DNA of 64,000 nucleotides from Leptospiraceae bacterium (GCA_016708435.1 JADJFV010000001.1:124001-188000); one strand, 5' to 3'; positions 25,786-35,777 are shown, counted from the stretch's first letter. Notes: generated by a model from the letters alone, not told the origin. Program-made: numbers and translations.

Positions 25786-26307
25786 CTAAACTTTTTTGTG
25801 ATACTTGTCTCTTCGATATTGCATTTGCCACTCGTAAAACACATTTTTCCTTGATAAAATGGCTCTTGTGTATAGACGAAATTGCGTTTGCATAGGAACT
25901 CCGAAACTACTTAAATGTTCAGGGATAGATTCTGCAACACCAAGAGAATCAAGCATTACTAAAAAGGTCACGATAAAACAAATGCTTTTGTTAAAAAAAG
26001 CTTTCAATTGTTTCAACTCTGCCCAGTCTTCCGGATAAGGACGAATAGCCACTTTCCGAAGACGCTGATCTTTTTCCTGGTATTTAGTCATAAGCGTTTC
26101 GCTTTTTTCTAGAATACCAGTGTAAACTAAAAACCGATATTTCTTTAACAGCAAATGAAGATAATCTCGACGACTATCTTCATCATCCCCGGTTCTTTCA
26201 TTCCAAAAATCTATCAAGTCCTTGGGAATAAGAAGCGAGGAATTATGCTGCTCTTCATTCAAATTTTTACATTCATTGTAAAATGTGGGAGTGTAGAATA
26301 CTTTCAT
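25786..26307 (-). CDS. DUF1564 family protein
   Basis: 173-residue cytoplasmic protein of a family that I know only from Leptospira, where many paralogues exist. The recognisable block runs from about residue 55 to 125: LLKKYRFLVYTGILEKSETL, YQEKDQRLRKVAIRPYPEDW, AELKQLKAFFNKSICF. There is no known biochemical role; a charged N-terminus and RHH-like length make DNA binding thinkable but unproven. The gene is solitary, and a 16-base sequence shared with the 50.3 kb spacer lies about 120 bases upstream. Confidence 0.82.
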   Translation of the reverse strand: MKVFYTPTFYNECKNLNEEQHNSSLLIPKDLIDFWNERTGDDEDSRRDYLHLLLKKYRFLVYTGILEKSETLMTKYQEKDQRLRKVAIRPYPEDWAELKQLKAFFNKSICFIVTFLVMLDSLGVAESIPEHLSSFGVPMQTQFRLYTRAILSRKNVFYEWQMQYRRDKYHKKV

Positions 26308-26448
26308 GATTCCTTATTTTTCTACACTCATAATTCCGAAAAGAATTTTCATAAAACGAACAATTTTTCTTGGAATAATTACGCACTTGCACATATTTAG
26401 TCCAAGAAAAATGAATACAATCCATTTGCATATGCGGCTAATCTAATT

Positions 26449-27753
26449 TTATCTCATATTCAAAATTGGATTTCCAAAATGAACTACCTTTTCCTTTTCT
26501 GATTTGCAAATTTCGTCTTCCACCCCACGAACAATTTTGAAAAAGTCTTCGTAAGTTTTAGTGAAAGATACTTCAAAAGTCTTGAGAGATTTCCAATGAT
26601 CCAAAACTACAACGATAAATGCAAGCAGGGTTACTATCCTCCAGAAGAATTGAAAGATTTTTTTATGCAAATAAGTTTCAATCCTTACTTTGAAAAACTC
26701 TTGGTGAAATCGTAGATGAAATTCTTCATCGCGTGTAATTTCAATCAAGGCTGCGCGCATTCCTGAGAGTGGTAGTTCTCGAATCAGAATTTTATAGAAC
26801 GTTACACCTACTGCTTCAGCGGCAAGTAGAACTAAAAGTTTGAGTCTAATACCGAGTAGCCTTCTTCCAAAACTAAATAAGCTTTCTGTCCAATTATGCG
26901 AAAGAATTTTACCACCTAAGCTTCGAACCATGAGTGCTAATACTCTTCCATGCCTACCTTCCTCTTTCACGAAAAGTTTGAGACAGTCTCTGTATGTATC
27001 ATTTACTCCAAAAATATGAACATCCTCAATTTGCTTTGCAATTCTACCTTCTCCCGATTCTCCCAGTTGAAAGATTGCTAGTGAGCGGTGAAAAGCGATT
27101 ATCTTCTCCTCTGAAAGATTTGAAACAGGCTCTATACTCTCTCGTATTGGAGAAAGTGCGTTTCTTTTAAAATGCTTAAGCCATTTATTCCAATTAGGAT
27201 TTCTTCTTCTCTCTTTTAATTTTTCCCATAATAATTTTCGAACTCTCTCTTTTCCGAAAAGATTTACAATAAAGGTAATCATGATTATCCTCATATCCAT
27301 CTCGAAGCTCTGTAATTTTAAATAAGAATACTCAAAGCATTTTGAAATCCTAGCCCCTTTTCCTCCATAGACTTGTCCCAGTCCGGTTAATCCGGGTTTA
27401 ACGCTAAATCTCTTTACAAACTTATACTGATTCCATCCAAGCCTATCAATATCAAATTTCGTCAGTGGCCTCGGTCCTACAATGTTCATATCACCGAGTA
27501 GTATATTAAAAAGTTGTGCAAGCTCGTCCAAGCCTGTTCTTCTCAGAATTCTTCCGACTCTAGTTACTTTTCCGTCTCTCATCGTTCGGAATTTATAAAT
27601 CAGAAAAGGAATTTCTCTAAGTCCGATTCTTTCCTGGAGGAAAAGTATAGGACCTCTGTCTTCTAAGAAAACGCACAGCGCAATCAAAATTATAAACGGT
27701 GAAAAAAAGAAAATCGCCAAAAGGGTTAATGTAATAGTTAGTATTTGTCTCAT
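26449..27753 (-). CDS. Sugar transferase fused to a ferritin-like di-iron domain
   Basis: 434 residues in two parts. Residues 1-165 are a bacterial sugar transferase (WbaP/PglC type): one N-terminal membrane helix, FLQERIGLREIPFLIYKFRTM, RTGLDELAQLFNILLGDMN, VGPRPL and KPGLTGLGQV. This part loads a sugar phosphate onto undecaprenyl phosphate for a surface glycan. Residues about 215-355 form a four-helix bundle with di-iron ligands: Glu235, Glu265-x2-His268, Glu313, Glu343-x2-His346. A hydrophobic segment follows near 370-385. The ferritin-like half may oxidise or hydroxylate a lipid or sugar intermediate. The frame is clean across the join. Confidence 0.83.
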   Translation of the reverse strand: MRQILTITLTLLAIFFFSPFIILIALCVFLEDRGPILFLQERIGLREIPFLIYKFRTMRDGKVTRVGRILRRTGLDELAQLFNILLGDMNIVGPRPLTKFDIDRLGWNQYKFVKRFSVKPGLTGLGQVYGGKGARISKCFEYSYLKLQSFEMDMRIIMITFIVNLFGKERVRKLLWEKLKERRRNPNWNKWLKHFKRNALSPIRESIEPVSNLSEEKIIAFHRSLAIFQLGESGEGRIAKQIEDVHIFGVNDTYRDCLKLFVKEEGRHGRVLALMVRSLGGKILSHNWTESLFSFGRRLLGIRLKLLVLLAAEAVGVTFYKILIRELPLSGMRAALIEITRDEEFHLRFHQEFFKVRIETYLHKKIFQFFWRIVTLLAFIVVVLDHWKSLKTFEVSFTKTYEDFFKIVRGVEDEICKSEKEKVVHFGNPILNMR

Positions 27754-27893
27754 AATGCATTCATTCTAACACATTCTTTTTTTATATCTACCCTCCATGT
27801 GCTTCTAGATTTGCACTCAAGTGCTTGACTAATAAAGGAAAAGAATCCTTAATACCCTGTAAAGACTTGATTCATCCAGTCTTTAAAACGCCC

Positions 27894-28631
27894 ATGGACA
27901 CTTTAAAAATAATTATAATCGAAGACAATCTTAAGTTGCGCAAAGCGCTCAAACAAGGCTTAGAGGATACAAAAAAAGTTTCTGTTTTGTTTGATTGCGA
28001 TAATGGAGAAGCGGCTATCGAGTTTTGCCGCAAGTCTGATGTTGATGTTCTCTTATTCGATGTGCAAATAATCGGTCCTAATGGAATTGAGTCAACCATT
28101 TCCATTCGAAAAGAATTTCCTCGTAAGCCAGTTGTATTTTATTCTATTCAAGATGATGATACTTACTTTCGAGATTTTCGCCGATCGGGAATACTCAGTC
28201 ATTATGCGTATGTAAAAAAATCAAATTATCTATTACCCTCTATGATTGTTCCACTTCTACGCGATGCCTATTCAGGTAGGAGTTTTATTGATCCAGAAAT
28301 AGAATCCCGCGTGCAAGAAGTGCGATATACGGATGAAAATTCTCCCATGGCTCTTCTAGAGCCAAACGAAAGAGAAGTCGCTAAATTCATTTCCCTTGGT
28401 TTGAGCAATGAACAGATCGCCGCAAAAATGGGCATAAAGGACAAAAGAACAATTAGCCGCATAAATGGACAAATATATACTGTTTGGGGATTAGCGGATA
28501 ACGCAACGGACGAAAAAGTCGCCCGCACTCGCGCAAGCCTGATTGTTCACGAAAATAAACTTCTACTCTGGTCAGAAAAAGGAATCATAACTTACATTAA
28601 TGAAAAGGGAGAAGAAATAAAATGGGGATAG
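27894..28631 (+). CDS. Response regulator, REC plus LuxR-type HTH
   Basis: 245 residues from ATG 27894 (MDTLKIIIIEDNLKLRKAL); an earlier in-frame start would add 23 residues ahead of the receiver. Acidic pocket IIEDN, phospho-acceptor Asp in LLFDVQIIGPNG, and Lys in YVKKSN make the receiver complete. The HTH is in LEPNEREVAKFISLGLSNEQIAAKMGI, the LuxR/NarL pattern. A 35-residue tail follows. The stop overlaps the kinase start by ten bases, so the pair is coupled. Target genes are unknown; the flanking sugar transferase is divergent and could be one. Confidence 0.9.
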   Translation: MDTLKIIIIEDNLKLRKALKQGLEDTKKVSVLFDCDNGEAAIEFCRKSDVDVLLFDVQIIGPNGIESTISIRKEFPRKPVVFYSIQDDDTYFRDFRRSGILSHYAYVKKSNYLLPSMIVPLLRDAYSGRSFIDPEIESRVQEVRYTDENSPMALLEPNEREVAKFISLGLSNEQIAAKMGIKDKRTISRINGQIYTVWGLADNATDEKVARTRASLIVHENKLLLWSEKGIITYINEKGEEIKWG

Positions 28632-30703
28632 TCGCTAATAGCCTTTCTTTATTTCTTTCCAATTTTATCTATTTGATTTCCTTTTATCTAGGCTGTGTTA
28701 TCTTCGTCTATTCCGAAAAGAAAGATCGACAAGCAGTGTTTGCAAGCATCAGCTTTTTTACTGCCTCTCTTTTTTTTATAGGTCATCTTCTCATCCTTGG
28801 CAAAGGAATGTCATTTATTCTTTCTTTTTCCTCTCGCATCATCTATCCATCCTTCTTTATTCTCAGCCTACTCCCATTTGCCTGGTCTTCTATTGTATTT
28901 CGTTTTTATGAAGATACTCTAATTTGGAATCGAATTAGTCTTCGAAAACTATTTATTCTCAGTGAATTTTTATTCTTTCTTTTTTCATCCTCTTTAGTTT
29001 TTCTTTTTATTCCAGAAAGCGCCAACTCAAAAGTATCCGACATTATTTTCCTAATTCCAGACATCGTATTTTTCTCTTTTTCCTTTTACATTTTCTTTTG
29101 CACTACCAATTCAATCATTTATCTTCTTAAAATTAAAACGAGTCAAAATAATCTAGAAGAAATCGCAAAATCTTCCGCCTATCGCACCATCCTACACGCA
29201 TCCCTCTTATTGGTCGCGCTTTCCGTTTTAGTAGGTGTAACTGCTTTTTTTGGAAGAGAGACTTTGGATCGAGAAGTGCAAAGTTTTGCGAGTCAACCAT
29301 TTCCCCTTTTGCTTTTGACACTCGATTGCCTTGCCTGCCTTGCAATACTAGCAACCATACTCATTGTCGGAAAAGCTGTTATTTCTTATCAAGTCTTTAC
29401 AGGTCGTTATCTTGCTATGAAATCTCTAAAGGACTATTGGAAATATATTTTATTTTTCGTAGTCGCATACAGTCTTATTTCGTCAATCAGCGGCTTAATA
29501 GGATATACCACTGACTCAAAGCAAATTTTACTTTCTGTATTAGGCTTACTCTTCTTTGTAAAAATCCAAATAGTTTCGAGAACTCGCGAAATAGAAAATC
29601 GTAAAGTGCTAAAGCCCTTTCTATTCAACGAAAATCTATACGAATCCATCACACAGTCGAGTGACAAAATGGACTCTCATCTAGAAAATACCTTCCGACT
29701 TTTGTGTGACGATACTCTTGCCACTACCAGAGCCTGTCTTGTCCCAATGGGGGCTTACGCGTCTTATATCCCTAAACCTCTTTTTTATCCAGACGATAAT
29801 TCAAACTTCAAAGACGAACTTCTATCGTTTACTAAAATTTCTCTGAATGGAAAAAATCTTTTCTATCTAAATCGAGATTCATCCGATGGATACGTTCTTG
29901 CACTTACAATCTTAGATTCAAATGGACTAGTGGGTGTTCTATTTCTAGGGGTTAAGAAGGATTATACGCTTTACTCGGAAGAGGAAATTGACATTGCCCG
30001 TATCGGTTCTGGAAAAATTCTAGATTTACTTTCTGTAACCGAAATTTCCAGGTTGCTGGTAAATCTTCAAAAGAAGCAGCTAATGGATAGTAAACTATTA
30101 GATCACCAAACACGCCGAGTATTGCACGATGATATTTTACCAGAAATACACACCATCATGATTGGGATTGACTCGATGCAGGAAGAACCAGTGCGAATGG
30201 ATTTACTGAATTCACTTTCCGGTCTGCACAAGAAAATTTCTAATCTATTAAAAATTCTTCCCTTTCATCCAGGAGATTTAACCTATCAAAATTTTATTCT
30301 AGAAATTAAAAGTTTGGTCAAATCGGAATTACCCGTTGATTCAGTTTTCTATTTCATTCAAAAAGAAGCCGAAGAAAAACTCCAAGCCCTTGAACCGATT
30401 GCTTTAGAAGTTGTTTATTATGCAGTGAGAGAATTACTTCGAAATATTTTACGCTATGCAATTCACCCGGACCGAAAACTAGAAGTGAAAATTTCTCTTC
30501 TCTATGAAAACTCTATCCTAGAACTTTGCATGGAAGACAATGGAAAAGGCTTACAGAATTCAACAAAATCTCACATCGGAGCAGGACAGGGTCTTATTTT
30601 ACATAGCACGATGATGGCTGTCATCGGTGGCGCATTAATCAAAGAATCGCAGGCGGGAGAATTTACACGAGTTAGACTTGTATTAAAAAAATTCTTTCTC
30701 TAA
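28622..30703 (+). CDS. Membrane sensor histidine kinase
   Basis: 693 residues. Seven to nine hydrophobic helices fill the first 330 residues, then a GAF-like region (about 340-480). The dimerisation/phosphorylation helix is RRVLHDDILPEIHTIM, with His in the HisKA_3-like HDD context. The HATPase has the N-box AVRELLRNILRYA and the G1 box MEDNGKGLQ, followed by GAGQGLILHSTM. It should phosphorylate the LuxR-type regulator encoded just upstream. The 7TM-like sensor suggests a membrane or small-molecule signal. Start ATG overlaps the regulator stop. Confidence 0.9.
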   Translation: MGIVANSLSLFLSNFIYLISFYLGCVIFVYSEKKDRQAVFASISFFTASLFFIGHLLILGKGMSFILSFSSRIIYPSFFILSLLPFAWSSIVFRFYEDTLIWNRISLRKLFILSEFLFFLFSSSLVFLFIPESANSKVSDIIFLIPDIVFFSFSFYIFFCTTNSIIYLLKIKTSQNNLEEIAKSSAYRTILHASLLLVALSVLVGVTAFFGRETLDREVQSFASQPFPLLLLTLDCLACLAILATILIVGKAVISYQVFTGRYLAMKSLKDYWKYILFFVVAYSLISSISGLIGYTTDSKQILLSVLGLLFFVKIQIVSRTREIENRKVLKPFLFNENLYESITQSSDKMDSHLENTFRLLCDDTLATTRACLVPMGAYASYIPKPLFYPDDNSNFKDELLSFTKISLNGKNLFYLNRDSSDGYVLALTILDSNGLVGVLFLGVKKDYTLYSEEEIDIARIGSGKILDLLSVTEISRLLVNLQKKQLMDSKLLDHQTRRVLHDDILPEIHTIMIGIDSMQEEPVRMDLLNSLSGLHKKISNLLKILPFHPGDLTYQNFILEIKSLVKSELPVDSVFYFIQKEAEEKLQALEPIALEVVYYAVRELLRNILRYAIHPDRKLEVKISLLYENSILELCMEDNGKGLQNSTKSHIGAGQGLILHSTMMAVIGGALIKESQAGEFTRVRLVLKKFFL

Positions 30704-30809
30704 AAGGATACAGTAAAATTCTGTATATAATGTGAAGTCAAATTACTCCGAGCGATATCGCCCCAATCATGGAAAAAAGAATTCACAATCATAAAAAGAG
30801 GAATACATT

Positions 30810-31991
30810 ATGAAGCAAATTGAATTAACACCTTTCAAAGAAATTGCACCGGCAACGGCTGTGGATACCAGCACTGTAATAAAAAAAACCTACGGTCGAT
30901 ATTTAGAAGAATTTAAAGATGGAGAAGTCTTCGTTCATCCGAGAGCGTTTACTATTGATTTTTCTTTCGCACAAGAATTTGCGACTTCCTTCATGGAGGC
31001 TAATCCGCTTTATCTCTCACGTCCTTATGCACAAGCACATGGATTTAAAGATCTTTTAGTAAGTCCTCTTATGGTTTTCAATTTAGCTCTTTCCATCGGT
31101 GTGCAAAACGATTCCGAAAAAGCAATGGCAAATCTAGGCTACTACAACGTTCAGTTTTTAGCTCCTGTCTATCCTGGAGATACGTTATCCGCTCGAACAA
31201 AAGTTTTAAAAGTAGATGATAAAGGCACTGAGAAGCCAGGCATCGTTCACGTGCGCACAATGTGCTTTAACCAGTCCAATGATGTTGTATTACAGTATGA
31301 GCGCAAAATCATGATTAACCATTCAAATGGAAAACCAAAAGGCGATTCTAAACCGGGTAACCCTGCTAGCTTTTTTCCCGAAGCAGATAAGCCTGTCTTG
31401 AAACTACCATCTCTTATGTTTCCAAAAGACTTTAGAGAAACTACATGGGAATCTACTTATTTTGATTCTTTCAAAGCAGGTCAAATTTATATTCACGCAA
31501 ATGGTCGCACGATCACAGATGAGCATTATTCATGGACATATCGTGTGGGTAACACGCATCCTCTGCACTACGATCAACTTTACTCAAAAGGTTTAACGGG
31601 GGCAATGAGCGGCGAACCGATAGTATACGGTGGACTTGTATTTGCATGGCTCGTCGGTATGGCGTCTCGTGATATTTCCGAGAACATGCTTTGGGATTTA
31701 GGTTACACAGAAGGATACCACACTCAACCATCTATCAGCGGAGATACTGTAACAGCTATTACTCGTATTCTTTCCGTAGAAGATGTTGGGGATAAATACG
31801 GTTTACCGGCAGGAGAAGTTCATCTTCAATTCATTGGTCTAAAGAACATTAAAGCCGCTGCCGCTTTCGAGAAATACGGCGCAGATTTATTCATCAAAGA
31901 AAATGATAAGAAGAAACTCGGCAAAGAAAAACTTCCTGAAAAGATTTTTGAAATCGAAAGAAAACTAGTCATCAAGAAGAAACCGGCTTAA
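30810..31991 (+). CDS. Double hot-dog MaoC hydratase, mesaconyl-CoA hydratase-like
   Basis: 393 residues, two MaoC/hot-dog domains in tandem. Half one: FMEANPLYLSRPYAQAHGF, LLVSPLMVFNLALS and VQFLAPVYPGDTLSARTKVL. Half two: GNTHPLHYDQLYSKG, then IVYGGLVFAWLVGM. The layout and the phrases around YPGDTLS resemble Mch, the beta-methylmalyl-CoA dehydratase/mesaconyl-CoA hydratase of Rhodobacter (about 343 residues). Exact substrate is unproven. AGAGGAA precedes the ATG. It stands alone between the two-component system and ligA. It is separate from the HadAB-like pair at 6-7 kb. Confidence 0.85.
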   Translation: MKQIELTPFKEIAPATAVDTSTVIKKTYGRYLEEFKDGEVFVHPRAFTIDFSFAQEFATSFMEANPLYLSRPYAQAHGFKDLLVSPLMVFNLALSIGVQNDSEKAMANLGYYNVQFLAPVYPGDTLSARTKVLKVDDKGTEKPGIVHVRTMCFNQSNDVVLQYERKIMINHSNGKPKGDSKPGNPASFFPEADKPVLKLPSLMFPKDFRETTWESTYFDSFKAGQIYIHANGRTITDEHYSWTYRVGNTHPLHYDQLYSKGLTGAMSGEPIVYGGLVFAWLVGMASRDISENMLWDLGYTEGYHTQPSISGDTVTAITRILSVEDVGDKYGLPAGEVHLQFIGLKNIKAAAAFEKYGADLFIKENDKKKLGKEKLPEKIFEIERKLVIKKKPA

Positions 31992-32026
31992 TACGATTAG
32001 CCGTTCATTGAGACTTTAAGCGAAGC

Positions 32027-34021
32027 CTATTTTATTCCCGCGCTTTTTAGGATCGCAAGGAATTCGTCTTCGCTAACAACCTTTACTCCAAGCTCGATTG
32101 CCTTTTCGAGTTTGGAGCCTGCTCCTTCCCCCGCCAGTAAATGAGTCGTCTTCGATGACACAGAAGAAACTTTTCTTCCACCATGATGTAAAATCAAATC
32201 CATCGCCTTGTCTCTTGGTTGAAAGTTCTGGAAACTCCCCGTTACACACCAACTCTGATCCAAGAAAGGTTGATTGTCCGATTTTTCGACAAGCTTTCCT
32301 TTAAAATTAAGACCCAATTTTTTTAAAGTCTCGATTAGGGCTAATACCTCTTTGTCTCTAAACACAATCAGTAGTGACTCAACCGTGCGCGGACCAAGTC
32401 CATGGATATCCATCAATTCATCTTCTGCTGTTTTGCTTTTGACCAGACTAATGATCTTATCCACATCATCATATCCGCTTTCAATTAGAAGCTCAGTCAC
32501 TTTATGTCCGACTTCCGAAAAACCAAGAGAAGGAAGCAATACTTTAAAATCTTTTTGTTTAGAAGCCTCGATGCCTTTTAAAATAATATCTACACTCTTT
32601 CTTCCAAATCCATCAATTTCTTTTAGTTCTTCTGCTCTCTTGTGTAAATTATACAAATCGGGGATACTCTTTATAAACCCCAAGTCATATAGATTCTGAA
32701 TTTGCTTTTCGCCAAGACCTTCTATATCCATTTGTTTTTTTTGGCAAAAGAAAATTAGATTATTCTTTTCGCGGTCGGGACATTTCTTATTCGGACAAAA
32801 CAAATCTACCGAGTCGTCCACCTTTCCTAACTTAGTCCCACAACAAGGACACTTGGTTGGAAGTTTAAAAATTCCTTCCGGTCCTTTCTCGATTACTTCT
32901 TCTACTGCTGGAATAATTTCTCCCCGCTTTGCAACAAGCACTCGCGCACCAATCCCAACTCCGAGTTCATCAATATAATCTTGGTTATGAAGGGTCGCAA
33001 ACTTCACAGTAGTGCCTGCAAGATTTACAGGTTCAATTTCTGCGCGCGGTGTAATTTTTCCTGTTCTTCCCACTGCAAAATCTATTTTTAAGATTGTGCT
33101 TTCTTTCATGAGTGCGTCAAACTTATACGCTCTTGCCCATCGCGGCGAATGAGCAGTAGCCCCTAGCGCATCTCGCTTTGCAAGGCTATTTAGTTTAATA
33201 ACAAGTCCATCTGTCGGAAAATCAAGAGTATCCTTTCTCTTTTTAAATTCTTCTACTCGCTTAATGACATCCTTTGCTTTTACAATCAGCGAATCTTCTG
33301 AGACAGGAAGCTTCTGTGCTTTCATGAATTTTAGCATTTCGTCATGCGTCTTCATTTTCCCATAGCCTTCCGGGAAATAGCCATCATAAGTAAAAACTTT
33401 TAAAGGCCGTTTCGCTGTTTGTGAAGAATTTTTATGCTTGATAGAGCCTGCGGCAAGGTTTCGCGGATTCGCGTATTTACCCCCATTCTCTTCATTAAAA
33501 TCTTCAAAGTCTTTGTATCCCATATAGACTTCGCCTCTTACGTAAATTGTAACAGGATCTTTTAAAACCAACGGAATGTTTTTGATTGTGCGGATATTCG
33601 CCGTTACATCATCTCCGACTCCACCCGTTCCGCGAGATACTACTTTGTCCAATTTTCCTTTTTCGTAATATAAAACAAGAGAGGCTCCGTCTATTTTCCA
33701 CTCAACAGAATACTCACCTTCTGTATCAGTCTTTGCAATCCATTCAGTCAATTCATTTATATTATAAGTATTTTCCAGAGATAGGACTGGAATTTTGTGT
33801 GCGATTTTTTCGAATTCGTTGTCCAAATCAGAGCCTACTACTTGCGTTGGGCTATTCGGTGACGCATATTCAGGATAATCCGCTTCTAGTTTTTGAAGCT
33901 TCTTAAACAGTAAATCAAATTCTTTATCTGAGATTTCAGTTTTATTTTTTACATAGTATAGGTTTTGATGATGACGAATTTCTTCTTCTAGCTCTCTAAT
34001 TTGTTTTTCTATTTTATTCAT
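32027..34021 (-). CDS. ligA: NAD-dependent DNA ligase
   Basis: Seals nicks in replication and repair using NAD+. 664 residues, normal length. The adenylated lysine is Lys109 in VEWKIDGASL. Domains in order: Ia (LYYVKNKTEISDKEFD), nucleotidyltransferase, OB fold, zinc finger (CPCCGTKLG then LFCPNKKCPDR), helix-hairpin-helix repeats (GLGEKQIQNL, GFGRKSVDI, GLGPRTVESL) and a C-terminal BRCT domain (WCVTGSFQNFQPRDKA). All parts are intact. It is a single gene on the minus strand, converging with the Mch-like gene. Confidence 0.97.
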   Translation of the reverse strand: MNKIEKQIRELEEEIRHHQNLYYVKNKTEISDKEFDLLFKKLQKLEADYPEYASPNSPTQVVGSDLDNEFEKIAHKIPVLSLENTYNINELTEWIAKTDTEGEYSVEWKIDGASLVLYYEKGKLDKVVSRGTGGVGDDVTANIRTIKNIPLVLKDPVTIYVRGEVYMGYKDFEDFNEENGGKYANPRNLAAGSIKHKNSSQTAKRPLKVFTYDGYFPEGYGKMKTHDEMLKFMKAQKLPVSEDSLIVKAKDVIKRVEEFKKRKDTLDFPTDGLVIKLNSLAKRDALGATAHSPRWARAYKFDALMKESTILKIDFAVGRTGKITPRAEIEPVNLAGTTVKFATLHNQDYIDELGVGIGARVLVAKRGEIIPAVEEVIEKGPEGIFKLPTKCPCCGTKLGKVDDSVDLFCPNKKCPDREKNNLIFFCQKKQMDIEGLGEKQIQNLYDLGFIKSIPDLYNLHKRAEELKEIDGFGRKSVDIILKGIEASKQKDFKVLLPSLGFSEVGHKVTELLIESGYDDVDKIISLVKSKTAEDELMDIHGLGPRTVESLLIVFRDKEVLALIETLKKLGLNFKGKLVEKSDNQPFLDQSWCVTGSFQNFQPRDKAMDLILHHGGRKVSSVSSKTTHLLAGEGAGSKLEKAIELGVKVVSEDEFLAILKSAGIK

Positions 34022-34080
34022 AACCAGTCTCTTTGATTTATAAAACTAATTTCAAAATTATTTACTGTCAATTCGAATTT

Positions 34081-34836
34081 CTACAAATACTTGGCTGCTT
34101 GGTAGACAATGGAAAGTGCAATGATAAAAATAAAACTTAAAAATCCAATTGTTACCACTCTATCGGAAAGCCTGGGAAGGAAGCGAGTGCCAAACTGAGC
34201 GCCGACTAGTCCACCGAATCCGATGAGCAAACCTTCGGTTAACAAGATATTACCCGCTACTGCATGACCTATACTGGCAGAAATGGCAGTGAGTATAATT
34301 ACTCCTAGGCTTGTTTGGATTGCTACTTTTATTTTTTCTCCGAGTAAAAGCATTTGGAGGGGAACCATTATTACCCCACCGCCAACTCCAAAGAGACCGG
34401 ATAAAATTCCCGCCGCTCCTCCCGTTAGAATTGTATTGAGAAAAATTCTATCCTCATTGACTGAAATTTTTTCCATTGTAACTAATCTTCTTCTTAGGGA
34501 CACCAAGTAAACATTGACGAATAACAAAATTGCAAACAACGAGAGCAATAGGAGAGGAGAAAAATGTGAGGCTAGATAAACGCCGAGCTGTGCGGTAGCG
34601 ACTGCCGGTAGTCCAAGAGAAATTACTTTTTTGAAATTGAGATTTCCTTCTCTCCAATTTTGAAAGCTACCAGAGATAGAAGTAATCACAATGGCCAGAG
34701 AACTAGTTGCAACAGCGTTTACTGGCAATTTACCGAAGAATACGAGCATCGGAACAATAATAATTCCTCCTCCCACACCAAGGAGTCCAGCAATGATTCC
34801 AGCTAAGACCCCTCCGATAAAAAAAAGTAAAAGCAT
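34081..34836 (-). CDS. TSUP (TauE/SafE) family membrane permease
   Basis: 251 residues with about eight membrane helices in two similar halves. Each half opens with the TSUP signature: IAGLLGVGGGIIIVPMLVFFG in the first and LSGLFGVGGGVIMVPLQML in the second, each followed by a short helix rich in small residues (VATSSLAIVITSISG; IQTSLGVIILTAISA). Family members export sulfite, sulfoacetate or related anions, or import thiosulfate; the substrate here is unknown. The gene starts 21 bases after the SDR stop, so the two may be cotranscribed. Confidence 0.9.
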   Translation of the reverse strand: MLLLFFIGGVLAGIIAGLLGVGGGIIIVPMLVFFGKLPVNAVATSSLAIVITSISGSFQNWREGNLNFKKVISLGLPAVATAQLGVYLASHFSPLLLLSLFAILLFVNVYLVSLRRRLVTMEKISVNEDRIFLNTILTGGAAGILSGLFGVGGGVIMVPLQMLLLGEKIKVAIQTSLGVIILTAISASIGHAVAGNILLTEGLLIGFGGLVGAQFGTRFLPRLSDRVVTIGFLSFIFIIALSIVYQAAKYL

Positions 34837-34856
34837 TTAAAAAAACTTTTTCCTTT

Positions 34857-35777
34857 TTATAATTTCGCTACGATCTTTTCTGAAACTTCCCAGAGCTTTT
34901 TAGCAAGCTCAGAATTCTCTGCGTCTTTTCTAGGAGTCTTTGTATTACAATCTGCAAAGTAATTTCCCGATTCAGAAATCACATTTGGATTTGTAGCCAC
35001 ATAACATTCCGTAGCCGCTCCTTGTGGAACTGTCTTTAGGAATAAATGCTCTCCCAATCCAAAGACTACTTGTAGAAATGGATTCATACTTCTTGCGAGG
35101 TTAGTTTTGATTACCCCCGGATGCACTGCATAGGCAGTTTTCTTTGTTCCTGAAAATCTTCTGGCGAGTTCTTTTGCAAATAGTAGATTTGCAATCTTTG
35201 ATTGTCCGTAAAAACTCCAAGCGCTGTAGTTTTTCTCTCCCGCTAGATTATCAAAAACAATTCCTTCTTTCGGAGCATTCATATGTGCGGCACTACTCAA
35301 CATAACAACACGACCTTCTTCAGTTAATTCATCTAACAATCCATTAACTAAAATAAAATGTCCTATATGGTTCGTAAAAAATTGTAACTCATATCCATAA
35401 GCTTTTTCTAGTTTAGGCAAAGCCATAATACCCGCATTGCAGATAATTACATCTAGTTTTATTTTCTGTTTTTTAATTTCAGCAATACAACTTCTAACAC
35501 TCGAAGGATTGGCAAGTTCACATTCTAAGCCTAAGTGCGATTTGCCGCTAACTTGTTTTAAAGCAGATTCTGCTTTTTCTTTTGTGCGGGCGGTTCCGAT
35601 AATTCTAGCTCCTCTCATTGCGAGCACTCGAATCGCTTCCTGTCCTAGTCCCGAATTACAGCCAGTAACCAGAATCGTTTTTCCTTCTAAAGAAATTCCT
35701 GCTGTGACTTCTTCTGCTGTCGTGCTATAACCAAAACCGTTTTTTCCTTTAGGCATCAACATTGCGAGTAATGACAT
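34857..35777 (-). CDS. Short-chain dehydrogenase/reductase
   Basis: 306 residues. Nucleotide-binding motif TGCNSGLGQEAI near residue 39-50, NAG in VIICNAGIMALP, catalytic Ser in VMLSSAAHMN and the YxxxK motif in YGQSKIANL. The layout is that of the retinol-dehydrogenase/WWOX-like SDR group, which acts on lipids or hydrophobic alcohols with NADP(H). The substrate is unknown. It leads the TSUP gene. A short palindrome (35867-35888) lies between it and the upstream AsmA-like gene and may separate the two transcripts. Confidence 0.9.
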   Translation of the reverse strand: MSLLAMLMPKGKNGFGYSTTAEEVTAGISLEGKTILVTGCNSGLGQEAIRVLAMRGARIIGTARTKEKAESALKQVSGKSHLGLECELANPSSVRSCIAEIKKQKIKLDVIICNAGIMALPKLEKAYGYELQFFTNHIGHFILVNGLLDELTEEGRVVMLSSAAHMNAPKEGIVFDNLAGEKNYSAWSFYGQSKIANLLFAKELARRFSGTKKTAYAVHPGVIKTNLARSMNPFLQVVFGLGEHLFLKTVPQGAATECYVATNPNVISESGNYFADCNTKTPRKDAENSELAKKLWEVSEKIVAKL

